Below, in pieces: positions 1 through 7,317 of a stretch of 9,801 nucleotides of DNA. The translations under genes were made by a program, and so were the position numbers. The DNA is taken from positions 1 to 9,801 of the forward strand of contig DXVZ01000031.1 in NCBI GenBank assembly GCA_019417125.1, given 5' to 3'. The stretch is from Phascolarctobacterium sp. (GTDB lineage Bacteria > Bacillota > Negativicutes > Acidaminococcales > Acidaminococcaceae). The stretch's first letter is position 1, and each line of letters begins with the position of its first letter. The notes under the pieces were generated by a model that made no database searches, was not told the DNA's origin, and saw nothing but the letters and a program-made list of their open reading frames with translations.

Positions 1-20
1 CAATTAGATTTAATAATTTA

Positions 21-1367
21 TTAGTGCATAAAAGGAAGCTTAAAGCCGCCTTTTGAAGCAAACTTAGCCATGCCGCGCATCTGTTTCATCATCTTTTTGC
101 TTTCTTCAAACTTTTTCAGCAAACGGTTAACATCCTGCACGCGCGTGCCGCTGCCTGCGGCTATGCGTTTGCGCCTGCTGCCGTTGATAATTTCCGGGTT
201 GCGCCTTTCTTTAATGGTCATTGACTGGATAATGGCTTCGATGTGGGCAAATTCTTTTTCGTTCACATCGGATTCCTTTAACTTTTGGGCAATACCGCCC
301 ATACCGGGAATCATACCAAGGATATTTTCCAGCGGTCCGAGTTTTTTAATCTGCTGCATCTGGTCAAGGAACTGCTCCAGCGTAAATTCATTTTTACGCA
401 GTTTCTTTTCCATCTCCAGCGCTTTCGCCATATCGGTGGTGGACTGTACCTTTTCGATAAAGGTTAAAATATCGCCCATGCCGAGGATACGCGAAGCCAT
501 ACGGTCTGGATAAAAAGGTTCGAGCGCGTCAAGTTTTTCGCCCATACCTACGAATTTTACTGGGCGGCCTGTTACGGCTTTAACCGAAAGCACCGCGCCG
601 CCTCTGGCGTCACCGTCAAGTTTGGTAACAATCAAGCCGTCGATGCCCAAATCGTTGTTGAAGCTTTCGGCAACGGTTACAGCATCCTGGCCGGTCATAG
701 CGTCTACTACCAGCAAAATTTCGTGCGGCGAAACTGCCGCTTTAATGTTGCGCAGCTCGCCCATCAGTTCTTCGTTAATATGCAGGCGGCCTGCGGTATC
801 TATAATGACGGTATCGCAGTTCATGGTGTGGGCTTTTGCCATTGCTTCCTTGGCAATTTCCACCGGCGATACCTGGTCACCCATAGTAAATACGGGTATG
901 TTAAGCTGCGCGCCCAACACTTGCAGCTGTTTAATAGCTGCCGGGCGGTAAACGTCCGCTGCAACTAGCATAGGATGTTTACCCTTTTTGCGCAGCATAT
1001 TGGCAAGTTTGCCGGCGGTAGTAGTTTTGCCTGCGCCCTGCAAACCAACCAGCATAATTACCGTCGGCGGTTTAGGTGAAACGGTAAGCTTGCTTTGCGT
1101 ACCGCCTAAAAGGTTAGTCAGTTCTTCGTTAACAATTTTAATAATCTGCTGCCCCGGCGTTAAACCTTCGTTAACAATTTCACCGATGGCACGCTCGCGG
1201 ATGGTTGCCACAAAATCTTTAACAACCTTAAAGTTAACGTCCGCCTCCAAAAGTGCCATACGCACTTCGCGCAGCGGAGCTTTTAAATCGTCTTCAGTTA
1301 TTTTGCCGCCGTTGCGGAACATTCTGATTGCTTTTTGCAAGCGTTCAGACAAATTTTCAAAAGCCAT
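21..1367 (-). CDS. ffh: Signal recognition particle GTPase Ffh (SRP54)
   Basis: Ffh binds 4.5S/6S SRP RNA and the signal sequences of nascent membrane and secreted proteins, then docks on FtsY at the membrane, with reciprocal GTP hydrolysis. The 448-residue protein is full length for the family. Visible in order: a helical N domain (about 1-90); the G domain with P-loop GLQGAGKTT (108-116), ADVYRPAA (137-144), DTAGR (190-194), TKLD (248-251) and GMGEK (274-278); and an M domain from about 300. The M domain has the finger-loop stretch LGPLENILGMIPGMG (343-357), the SRP-RNA-binding stretch beginning SRRKRIAAGSG (397-407), and a Met/Lys-rich tail. The ATG is 3 nt after the ylxM stop, and its GGAGG-type Shine-Dalgarno lies inside the end of ylxM, so translation is probably coupled. 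The 20 bases beyond the stop hold nothing recognisable; in relatives rpsP often follows, but that is outside this window. Confidence 0.98.
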   Translation of the reverse strand: MAFENLSERLQKAIRMFRNGGKITEDDLKAPLREVRMALLEADVNFKVVKDFVATIRERAIGEIVNEGLTPGQQIIKIVNEELTNLLGGTQSKLTVSPKPPTVIMLVGLQGAGKTTTAGKLANMLRKKGKHPMLVAADVYRPAAIKQLQVLGAQLNIPVFTMGDQVSPVEIAKEAMAKAHTMNCDTVIIDTAGRLHINEELMGELRNIKAAVSPHEILLVVDAMTGQDAVTVAESFNNDLGIDGLIVTKLDGDARGGAVLSVKAVTGRPVKFVGMGEKLDALEPFYPDRMASRILGMGDILTFIEKVQSTTDMAKALEMEKKLRKNEFTLEQFLDQMQQIKKLGPLENILGMIPGMGGIAQKLKESDVNEKEFAHIEAIIQSMTIKERRNPEIINGSRRKRIAAGSGTRVQDVNRLLKKFEESKKMMKQMRGMAKFASKGGFKLPFMH

Positions 1368-1370
1368 TTT

Positions 1371-1733
1371 TTACCTGCCTCCGGCCTCCGAATCTTGCAG
1401 CAGATTTTTCAGCCTGTTAAGTAACTCTTCATTATGTGTTTCTGTATATTCGTAAAGCAGCCTGCATGCGCTTTGGCGCAGCTGCCGCTGTTTTTCATCA
1501 CGCTCAAGCAGCTTCATTTTGGCTTCGTAACGCTCCAAAAGCTGCTCTACGCGGTGTATTAAATCATGTACGGCCTGCCGCGATACCTCAAGCCCGGCGG
1601 CAATTTCCGCCAGCGAAAGGTCATCGCAGAAGTACAGTTCCATGCAGCTTTGCTGTTTTGCCGTTAAGAGCGGCCCGTAAATATCATACAGCCTGCCGAG
1701 ACGTATTCTCTGCTCAAAACTGTCTGTCTGCAT
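1371..1733 (-). CDS. ylxM: YlxM, SRP-associated helix-turn-helix protein (UPF0122)
   Basis: This is a 120-residue protein of the YlxM/p13 family, which is encoded next to ffh in many Gram-positive bacteria. In streptococci it has been described as an SRP-associated factor that modulates the SRP GTPases. Visible: a sigma-70 region 4-like fold starting at LTAKQQ (23-28), with a helix-turn-helix at about 40-61 (SLAEIAAGLEVSRQAVHDLI). A charged helical segment (about 62-118) follows. Despite the sigma-like helix-turn-helix there is no region 2, so it is not a sigma factor. The start is ATG with AGAAGG about 12 nt upstream, somewhat distant. No in-frame alternative start lies between them. It has its own promoter just upstream and couples into ffh. 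Identity rests on size, the helix-turn-helix and position; the exact biochemical role here is inferred. Confidence 0.93.
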   Translation of the reverse strand: MQTDSFEQRIRLGRLYDIYGPLLTAKQQSCMELYFCDDLSLAEIAAGLEVSRQAVHDLIHRVEQLLERYEAKMKLLERDEKQRQLRQSACRLLYEYTETHNEELLNRLKNLLQDSEAGGR

Positions 1734-1770
1734 AGAGCACCCGCACCTTCTTAATTAAGTCAACGTATGT

Positions 1771-1799
1771 ATTATACATAAACGGTCGGCGCCTGTCAA
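1771..1799 (-). promoter_or_regulatory. Consensus sigma-A promoter for ylxM-ffh
   Basis: Reading the minus strand, TTGACA (1799-1794) is followed by exactly 17 nt and then TATAAT (1776-1771). All 12 hexamer positions match consensus, with the optimal spacer. The expected start of transcription is near 1764, giving a leader of about 30 nt before the ylxM ATG at 1733. The -35 begins only 7 nt after the ftsY stop codon (1808-1806), and no terminator separates ftsY from it. So ylxM-ffh can be transcribed both from here and by read-through from smc-ftsY. Function is inferred from sequence alone. Confidence 0.88.
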
Positions 1800-1805
1800 G
1801 TGTTT

Positions 1806-2723
1806 TTACTTGTCAGTATCAAATAATGCGTCCACAAATTTTTCCGGCTCAAATGGGCGGAAATCCATAATGCCTTCGCCCACGCCAATCCATTTAACCG
1901 GCAGCCCCAGTTCCTCGCGGATAGCGATAACCACACCGCCCTTTGCCGTGCCGTCCAGCTTAGTCAGCACAACGCCGGTAACGCTGGCGGTTTCGGTAAA
2001 CACTTTCGCCTGCGTAATGGCGTTCTGGCCGGTGGTTGCGTCCAGCACCAAAAAGGTTTCGTGCGGCGCTTCGGGTATTTCGCGCTTAATAACGCGGTGA
2101 ATTTTTTCCAGCTCGTTCATCAGGTTGGCCTTGTTGTGTAGGCGGCCAGCCGTATCAATAAACAAAATATCCGCCTTACGGGCGATAGCGGCTTTCATCG
2201 CATCAAACACCACCGCCGCCGGGTCTGCGCCTTCGGCATGCTTAATAACATCGCAGCCGGCGCGTTTGCCCCAAATTTCCAGCTGTTCAGAGGCTGCTGC
2301 GCGGAAAGTATCAGCAGCGGCAATCATTACCTTGTAATTAAGCAGGTGGAAGTAGTTAGCAAGCTTGCCGATAGTAGTTGTTTTGCCCACGCCGTTAACG
2401 CCAACCACCAAAATTACCGTCGGCGTTCCGCTGATGCGCGTACGCTGCCCTTCTTCAGTCAGCATTTCAGTAAGATATTTCTTTAAGAAAGGCACAACGT
2501 CTTCCGTACCGTTAATTTCTTTTTTGCGTGCTGCCTGGCGCACGGCTTCAATAAGCTTTTCGGTAGTTTTAGCGCCGACGTCCGCGCTTAGAAGAATCAT
2601 TTCCAGCTCGTCCAGAAAATCATCGTCAATCTCGGCAGACATACCGACAAGAACTTCTATGCGCTCCGTAAAGTTTTTTCTTGTTTTTTGCAGCCCGTCC
2701 TTTAATCTTTCAAAAAAGCCCAT
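1806..2723 (-). CDS. ftsY: Signal recognition particle receptor FtsY
   Basis: FtsY is the membrane-associated SRP receptor GTPase. It forms a twinned complex with Ffh and hands ribosomes to SecYEG. The 305-residue protein is the short Gram-positive form: it lacks the long acidic A domain of the E. coli protein and starts directly with an amphipathic segment (MGFFERLKDGLQKTRKNF, 1-18) suited to lipid contact. An N-domain helical bundle (about 19-90) follows. The G domain shows GVNGVGKTT (108-116), DTFRAAA (138-144), DTAGR (190-194), TKLDG (254-258) and GVGEG (280-284). DTFRAAASEQL is typical of FtsY, against DVYRPAA in Ffh, which separates the two paralogues here. The ATG is 4 nt after the smc stop. 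Its AAGGAG Shine-Dalgarno, 7 nt upstream of the ATG, runs into the smc stop codon, indicating coupled translation. Confidence 0.98.
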   Translation of the reverse strand: MGFFERLKDGLQKTRKNFTERIEVLVGMSAEIDDDFLDELEMILLSADVGAKTTEKLIEAVRQAARKKEINGTEDVVPFLKKYLTEMLTEEGQRTRISGTPTVILVVGVNGVGKTTTIGKLANYFHLLNYKVMIAAADTFRAAASEQLEIWGKRAGCDVIKHAEGADPAAVVFDAMKAAIARKADILFIDTAGRLHNKANLMNELEKIHRVIKREIPEAPHETFLVLDATTGQNAITQAKVFTETASVTGVVLTKLDGTAKGGVVIAIREELGLPVKWIGVGEGIMDFRPFEPEKFVDALFDTDK

Positions 2724-2727
2724 TCTT

Positions 2728-5700
2728 TTACTCCTTTTCCGTTAATTTTACCGATAATAATTTAGAAACACCGGATTCTTCCATGGTTACGCCGTGCAGA
2801 ACATTGGCGGCTTCCATGGTGCCTTTGCGGTGGGTAATGATGATAAACTGCGTGTTTTCGGCATAAGCCGTTAAAAAGCGTGCAAAGCGGTCGACGTTGG
2901 CTTCGTCAAGCGCGGCGTCTATCTCATCCAAAATGCAGAACGGCGCCGGGCTGTAACTTAAAAGCGCAAACAGCAGCGCGATTACCGTCAGCGCCCTTTC
3001 GCCGCCGCTTAACAGGTACAGGCTTTGCAGCTTTTTGCCTGGCGGCTGCACCTCTATATCAATGCCGCTCGCCAGCACGTCGCCGGGGTCGGTAAGCTTT
3101 AAGTAAGCCGTACCGCCGCCGAACAATTTTACGTAGCATTCCGAAAAATATACGTTGATTTTGGCAAAAGCTTCTTTAAAGCGCCTGCTCATGCCCGAAT
3201 TTATTTCGCTAATAACGCCTTCCAAATTAGCTTTTGCGCCAGCAAGGTCATCGTACTGTTTTTGTAAAAACTCAAAGCGTTCTTTAACAGCGGCATACTG
3301 CTCAATAGCCGCCGCGTTAACTGGCCCAAGTTCTTCAATTCGCCTTTGCAGGCTTAATTCCTGCCTGCGCAGGGCGTTGTCGCTTGCTTCAAGCAAAGCT
3401 TCTTTATGCGCTTCCTCCAGCGATAAACCGTATTCGCTTGCCAGCTGCTGCAAAACGTGTTCATATTCCGCATTTTGCCTTACGCTTTCCAGCGCTGCCT
3501 GATTGCGTTTCTTTTCTGCATCTTCCAGCGCTTTTTGCGCCTGCGCCAATGCTATTGCTGCCTGCTCCTGCCTGCCGGCGATTTCAATACGTTTAGCGGT
3601 AAATTCTTCCCTGCCGCCGCTGATTTCACTCAGCTGCGCCATCAGTTCTTCGCTTCGCTGCGCCAATTCCGCTTTTTTGGCTTTGCTTTCTTCAATAGCG
3701 GCTTCCAAATTCTGCTGCTCGTTTTCATTGGCAAGTGCTTCGCGCTGCAAACGCTCCATCTCGCCGTCCAGCTGACGCATGCGCTCTGCCATAAGCGTTG
3801 TTTTGGCGGCAGTCGCTTCGCTATCTACACGCGCATCCTGCAAACGCCGGCGGATGCTTTCAAGTTCACTGCTTTCCGTCTGCATCTTTTTCTGTAAAGC
3901 ATCCAGCTGTTCCTTACTTTCGCTGTCCTTTTTTTCTATTTTCGCCAGCTGCGGGCGCAGTTCCTGCAATTTTCCGCGCGCCGCCATATATTCTGCCGAT
4001 ACTGCCGCACGGTCGTCCAACAGCACCTCTAAATGCTGGCTTAAACGCTGCTTTTCCGCTTCGGCGCGGCTTAACGATGAGGTAATTTCCGCACGGCGCA
4101 CGGCGTATTTTTGCAGCTCCGCCTTTAAGGAGTTTAATTTAGCGGTGTAGTCCTTAATAATATCTTCCGAAGCTTCCAGTTCTTCCTGATAACCTAAAAG
4201 TTCTTTATTCAGTGTGCTTTCCTGTTGCTTCAGTGCTTCAATTTCTTTACTGCGCGATAAAAATCCAGCTTCCTTTTGCTGCCTGCTGCCGCCCGTCAGC
4301 GAGCCGCCAGCATTAACAACATCGCCCTGCAAAGTAACCGCACGCAGCCGGAAACCGCTTTTGCGTGCCGCCGCCAGCGCCGCGTCCATGTCTTGTACCA
4401 CCAGCACGCGCCCCAGTAAAAACTTAAATACTTTTTCCACTTCTGGCCTGCAGATTATTAGCTTATCGGCAAAGCCCAGTACGCCGGGCAGTTTTTTCAG
4501 CTGTTCGTCCTCCGCCTTGCGCGGATATGTTTTAATGGTATCAAGCGGCAGAAAAGTTGCCCTGCCGTATTTATGCTGCTTTAAATAATTAATGGCTGCT
4601 TTGGCGGTTTCCGCATCGCGCATGACTATGTTCTGTGCCGCTGCGCCGAGCGCCGTTTCAATCGCCGTTACATAACGTGCGTCTGCGTTAAGCAGTTCTG
4701 CCGTCACGCCAATAACGCCTGTATGCCAGCCTTCTTCCGCTCGGATAACGGCTTTAACGCCGTACCCGAAACCTTCGTAAGCTTTCTGCATGTTTCTCAA
4801 TACGTTTTGGCGGCTTTCCAGCGCCGTAATGCGCCGCTGGCAGTCGTTATACTTTTGCCTTGCGGCGTTCAGCACCGCCGTTTCAGCATTTAATTTCTGC
4901 GCTGCTTCCGCGCCGCTGCGCTGCGAAAGCTGCACGTTATTTTCTAAATCAGCCTGTGCGTCCAGCAATTTACGGTAAGCAGCGTCGCTGTTTTGCAGCT
5001 CGGATTCCGTTTCTTCAATATTCTTTTTTAGCGCTTCGCGCCTGCGCATACGCTGTTCCTGTTCCGTCTCCAGACTGCGGATTTTGTTGCGCAAATCAAC
5101 CATACGGCGCATGGTGTCAAAAGCGGCGTCCTTTAAATTTTCCGCCTGCTGCTGCGCCTGCTGCACCAGCTCTTCTTTTTGCTGCTGGCTTTTGGTTAAT
5201 TGGTTTACCAACAACTGCGCTGCCGTCTGCTTCTTTTCCAGCACGTCATACTCATCGGTTAAAGCGGTAAGCTGCTGTTCCAGCGCTTCAACCTGCTGCT
5301 CCAGCTTTTCGTTCTGCGCAGTAAGGCGCTGCCCAGCTTTTTGGTTTTGTAAAATACGTTCTTCCAAAACGGCGTTTTGCCCGCGCACTTTTTCCAGCGC
5401 CGTTTCTTTAGCTTTTATATCGTCCTGTAATTTATTGTAGTTTTCGCTTAAAGCGTCAGCTTCCTGCTGTAACTGCGCGCACACAGCCTGCTGCCTGCCT
5501 GCTGCTGCGGCGTTTTCCGCAACGTCACGCTCCAATTCTGCATCTTTTGCTTCCTGTTTGGCGCGCGCTTCAGTAAGCACGTCTATTTTGCGCACAAACT
5601 TCGTTAAACGGCAGGTACGCAGCTCGCCCGCCAGCACATTATACTGCTCGGTTTTAGCCGCCGCTTCTTTCAACGGCTCCAGCTGCGATTCCACTTCGCT

Positions 5701-6285
5701 TTTAATATCGTTAATGCGCGTCAGGTTCGCAGCTGTATCGTCCAAACGGCGTGCCGCTTCCTTTTTGCGCAGGCGGTACTTAACAATACCCGCCGCTTCT
5801 TCAAACAAATTGCGGCGTTCCTCCGGGCGGCTGTTTAAAATCTCGTCAATTTTATTTTGCCCAATGATTGAGAGCGAACCGCGCCCCAAACCGGTATCAG
5901 CAAATAAATCAACAATATCCTTTAAACGGCAGTTCTTCTTGTTAATTGCGTACTCGCTGTCACCATCGCGAAACACGCGGCGCGTAATGCTCACTTCGTC
6001 AAAATCCAGCCCCAGGCGGTGGTCGCTGTTATCAAAATTAAGCGTAACCTCTGCCACTCCCAGTGCCCTTCTTTTACTGCTGCCGCTGAAAATAACGTCT
6101 TCCATTTTACTGCCGCGCAGATATTTGGCACTCTGCTCGCCCAGCACCCAGCGCACGGCGTCCGAAATATTGCTTTTGCCGCTGCCGTTAGGGCCGACAA
6201 TCGCCGTTATGCCGCTGCCAAAATCAAGCTCTATTCTGTCGGCAAACGATTTAAAGCCGTAAGCCGAAAAAGATTTTAAATGCAC
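2728..6285 (-). CDS. smc: Chromosome condensation/segregation ATPase Smc
   Basis: Smc is the ATPase arm of the SMC-ScpAB condensin, which loads on and extrudes nucleoid DNA. The 1185-residue protein is full length. Visible: an N-terminal head half with Walker A GPNGSGKSN (31-39), GEQSAKYLRG (49-58, including Arg57 of the LRG element) and GLGRGSLSIIGQ (132-143). A Gln/Glu/Ala-rich coiled coil runs from about 165 to 505. The hinge spans about 510-668 and ends in the glycine motif NAGGSLTGGS (658-667). A returning coiled coil runs to about 1020. The C-terminal head half has the ABC signature LSGGER (1092-1097), Walker B ending ILDE (Asp1120, Glu1121) and the switch His1152 in ITHRKG. All ATPase residues are intact. 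The start is GTG (see the RBS entry), and the N-terminus MHLKSFSAYGFKSFAD fits the family exactly. The gene upstream in many relatives is rnc; here it is a divergent DUF805 gene, so smc starts its own unit. Confidence 0.98.
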   Translation of the reverse strand: MHLKSFSAYGFKSFADRIELDFGSGITAIVGPNGSGKSNISDAVRWVLGEQSAKYLRGSKMEDVIFSGSSKRRALGVAEVTLNFDNSDHRLGLDFDEVSITRRVFRDGDSEYAINKKNCRLKDIVDLFADTGLGRGSLSIIGQNKIDEILNSRPEERRNLFEEAAGIVKYRLRKKEAARRLDDTAANLTRINDIKSEVESQLEPLKEAAAKTEQYNVLAGELRTCRLTKFVRKIDVLTEARAKQEAKDAELERDVAENAAAAGRQQAVCAQLQQEADALSENYNKLQDDIKAKETALEKVRGQNAVLEERILQNQKAGQRLTAQNEKLEQQVEALEQQLTALTDEYDVLEKKQTAAQLLVNQLTKSQQQKEELVQQAQQQAENLKDAAFDTMRRMVDLRNKIRSLETEQEQRMRRREALKKNIEETESELQNSDAAYRKLLDAQADLENNVQLSQRSGAEAAQKLNAETAVLNAARQKYNDCQRRITALESRQNVLRNMQKAYEGFGYGVKAVIRAEEGWHTGVIGVTAELLNADARYVTAIETALGAAAQNIVMRDAETAKAAINYLKQHKYGRATFLPLDTIKTYPRKAEDEQLKKLPGVLGFADKLIICRPEVEKVFKFLLGRVLVVQDMDAALAAARKSGFRLRAVTLQGDVVNAGGSLTGGSRQQKEAGFLSRSKEIEALKQQESTLNKELLGYQEELEASEDIIKDYTAKLNSLKAELQKYAVRRAEITSSLSRAEAEKQRLSQHLEVLLDDRAAVSAEYMAARGKLQELRPQLAKIEKKDSESKEQLDALQKKMQTESSELESIRRRLQDARVDSEATAAKTTLMAERMRQLDGEMERLQREALANENEQQNLEAAIEESKAKKAELAQRSEELMAQLSEISGGREEFTAKRIEIAGRQEQAAIALAQAQKALEDAEKKRNQAALESVRQNAEYEHVLQQLASEYGLSLEEAHKEALLEASDNALRRQELSLQRRIEELGPVNAAAIEQYAAVKERFEFLQKQYDDLAGAKANLEGVISEINSGMSRRFKEAFAKINVYFSECYVKLFGGGTAYLKLTDPGDVLASGIDIEVQPPGKKLQSLYLLSGGERALTVIALLFALLSYSPAPFCILDEIDAALDEANVDRFARFLTAYAENTQFIIITHRKGTMEAANVLHGVTMEESGVSKLLSVKLTEKE

Positions 6286-6288
6286 ATA

Positions 6289-6295
6289 ATCACCC
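6289..6295 (-). promoter_or_regulatory. Ribosome binding site fixing the GTG start of smc
   Basis: On the minus strand GGGTGAT (6295-6289) ends 3 nt before GTG at 6285-6283. It matches the GGTGAT part of the anti-Shine-Dalgarno complement and gives a normal core spacing of about 7 nt. An overlapping ATG two bases earlier is in another frame and hits TAA after two codons, so GTG is the only start that yields Smc. Confidence 0.8.
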
Positions 6296-6317
6296 GTTCC
6301 AAAAGTCTTAATACTTT

Positions 6318-6347
6318 ATTTTATCACACTTTATAATATATTGTCTT
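6318..6347 (-). promoter_or_regulatory. Probable extended -10 promoter for smc-ftsY
   Basis: On the minus strand there is an extended -10, TG-A-TAAAAT (6326-6318), with 5 of 6 matches to TATAAT plus the TG motif. A weaker -35, AAGACA (6347-6342), lies 18 nt upstream. The predicted transcription start is near 6311, giving a leader of about 26 nt. The region is AT-rich, so other -10-like strings occur, but this one combines the TG element, a tolerable -35 and a sensible leader length. Confidence 0.6.
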
Positions 6348-6362
6348 GTTTATTTAAAAACT

Positions 6363-6391
6363 TTGACAGCGCCCGCCAATTAAGTTAAAAT
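6363..6391 (+). promoter_or_regulatory. Promoter for the DUF805 gene
   Basis: TTGACA (6363-6368, 6 of 6) is followed by 17 nt and TAAAAT (6386-6391, 5 of 6). The predicted start is near 6398, with a leader of about 38 nt before the ATG at 6436. It is back to back with the smc promoter: the two -35 boxes are 15 bp apart across an A/T-rich stretch, so binding of RNA polymerase at one could affect the other. Confidence 0.8.
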
Positions 6392-6435
6392 TAAAAAGTA
6401 AGAATTTAACGTTAATGTAAAACGGAGATGAAAAT

Positions 6436-6768
6436 ATGGACATTTTTAAAATTACCAATGATTTTTTAACCTTCCACGGAAGGCTTGAAAAACAGCCCTT
6501 TATTAAAAGATACCTGATTGTGTTTGTGCTGATGTATGCGCTCGTTACCCTCGGGCAAATGATGCAAATGCCGCTGCTTGTTACAGCTTCGTCAGTTTTG
6601 ATGATTCCGCAGATGTCGCTGGCGGTGCGCCGCTGCCATGATATCGGGCTGAATTGGCCTAAAACTATTTTGGTGCTGGTAGGGCTTATTATTCCGCTCG
6701 TATCGCTGGTATCGCTGGTGTTCCTTTGCTGGGGCAAAAGCGACCCTTACCGCAATCAGTTCGGCTGA
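6436..6768 (+). CDS. DUF805 family small membrane protein
   Basis: This 110-residue integral membrane protein carries the DUF805 signature: an FHGR element near the N-terminus (13-16), RRCHDIG (65-71, matching the family RRxHDxG core), and a C-terminal NQFG (107-110) like the usual N-x-Y/F-G ending. Hydrophobic segments lie at about 25-41, 46-63 and 77-98, with a positively charged patch between the second and third. Family function is not established; members are widespread inner-membrane proteins. The ATG has GGAG (6424-6427) 8 nt upstream. It is monocistronic, with its own promoter and terminator. A 9-bp tandem repeat (6701-6718) encodes a doubled Val-Ser-Leu in the last membrane segment. 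Nothing here links it to smc beyond adjacency. Confidence 0.9.
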   Translation: MDIFKITNDFLTFHGRLEKQPFIKRYLIVFVLMYALVTLGQMMQMPLLVTASSVLMIPQMSLAVRRCHDIGLNWPKTILVLVGLIIPLVSLVSLVFLCWGKSDPYRNQFG

Positions 6769-6803
6769 TTTTATAGCCACAAAATACAGCCACGCAATGA
6801 ACA

Positions 6804-6843
6804 AAACCGGGCCTGCCATACGGCAGCACCCGGTTTAATTTTT
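6804..6843. terminator. Intrinsic terminator shared by convergent genes
   Basis: The hairpin has an outer 8-bp stem AAACCGGG (6804-6811) / CCCGGTTT (6829-6836) and an inner 5-bp stem CTGCC (6813-6817) / GGCAG (6822-6826). They are separated by a small 1/2-nt internal loop, and the apical loop is ATAC. On the plus strand AATTTTT follows (6837-6843), terminating the DUF805 transcript. On the minus strand the stem is followed by a weaker T-rich tail reading TTTTGTTC, so it may also end the exported-protein transcript coming from the right, whose stop codon is at 6863-6861. Confidence 0.85.
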
Positions 6844-6860
6844 GCTGTTAATTTATAAGA

Positions 6861-7286
6861 TTATTTCTGTTCAGCATTAGCTTCGTCTTTTGGGGGCTGA
6901 GGCGGAACGATTGCAATGTTTAACAGCAGCGGTTTTTCGTTTTCAACGGCAAAATCGGCAATTACCATCATTACCTTGTCGCCTTCAAAACCGGCACCGT
7001 AAACAAGGCGGTCAATGCCCGGCCTTTTAATAACGTTAACAAGTTGTTTTTCTTTAAAAGCACCCAAATCTTGGGTGATGCTTGCTTTATATTCGTTAAA
7101 CTTGGTTTCGTCAAAGTTAGCTTTCATATCAGGGCTCAAAATTGAAGAAACATTGCTGTAAGAAGAAGCGGTTAAAAATTGGTCAACCATCTTCGCTTCT
7201 GCGTCAAGCACGCTGCCGTCACTGGCAAAGCACGCAGAAGATACACACATCACAAGCATCATAACAATCAGCAAAAACTTTTTCAT
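6861..7286 (-). CDS. Small exported protein, DUF3887-like (uncertain)
   Basis: This 141-residue protein has a clear signal peptide: MKK, a hydrophobic core (FLLIVMMLVMCV, 4-15), and a probable signal peptidase I site after Ala21 (ACFA before SDG). The mature part (about 120 residues) is soluble: an amphipathic helical region (26-80) including LSPDMKANFD (50-59) and ITQDLGAFKEK (70-80), then beta-strand-like stretches (VNVIKR, RLVYGAGF, KVMMVIADFAV, LLLNIAIVP). The tail is Pro/Lys/Glu-rich. This order resembles DUF3887-type proteins with an NTF2-like fold, where an LGxFK element precedes the strands; that assignment is by eye and tentative. I do not recognise a function. The start is ATG at 7286 rather than the TTG one codon upstream (see the RBS entry). 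It is monocistronic, with its own promoter, between dapL and the convergent DUF805 gene. Confidence 0.85.
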   Translation of the reverse strand: MKKFLLIVMMLVMCVSSACFASDGSVLDAEAKMVDQFLTASSYSNVSSILSPDMKANFDETKFNEYKASITQDLGAFKEKQLVNVIKRPGIDRLVYGAGFEGDKVMMVIADFAVENEKPLLLNIAIVPPQPPKDEANAEQK

Positions 7287-7293
7287 CAAAGGA

Positions 7294-7298
7294 CCTCC
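7294..7298 (-). promoter_or_regulatory. Ribosome binding site deciding the exported-protein start
   Basis: On the minus strand GGAGG (7298-7294) lies 7 nt before ATG at 7286-7284 but only 4 nt before the in-frame TTG at 7289-7287. ATG with normal spacing is preferred, which shortens the protein by one residue (141 instead of 142) and gives a typical MKK signal-peptide start. Confidence 0.85.
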
Positions 7299-7317
7299 CT
7301 TAAATTTATCTTTTCCT

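Noticed and set aside
988..1455. A 155-codon plus-strand open frame opposite ffh and the end of ylxM
   Set aside because: It is a shadow of the reverse-strand genes, with biased composition, no recognisable domain and no independent promoter context.
1371..1733. A sigma factor, suggested by the region 4-like helix-turn-helix
   Set aside because: No region 2 is present, the protein is only 120 residues, and its place between ftsY and ffh matches YlxM.
5558..6262. A 234-codon open frame on the plus strand, antisense to the start of smc
   Set aside because: It lies wholly within the smc coding region, its translation is Ser/Leu/Arg-rich low-complexity typical of an antisense frame, and it shows no family motif. 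Smc itself is certain.
2728..6285. CTGC/CAG-rich repetitive stretches within smc that resemble short repeats
   Set aside because: They are explained by Gln/Leu/Ala codons of the coiled coil and do not form regular arrays. They are not a CRISPR or a structured repeat.
6354..6737. A 127-codon minus-strand open frame opposite the DUF805 gene
   Set aside because: The plus-strand frame has a promoter, Shine-Dalgarno site, terminator and DUF805 motifs. The minus frame is a Thr/Ser-rich shadow that also overlaps the promoter region.
7224..7286. Lipoprotein signal (lipobox) in the exported protein
   Set aside because: The cysteines at 14 and 19 are preceded by LVM and SSA, neither fitting the usual L-A/S-G/A-C pattern. 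A signal peptidase I site after Ala21 fits better.
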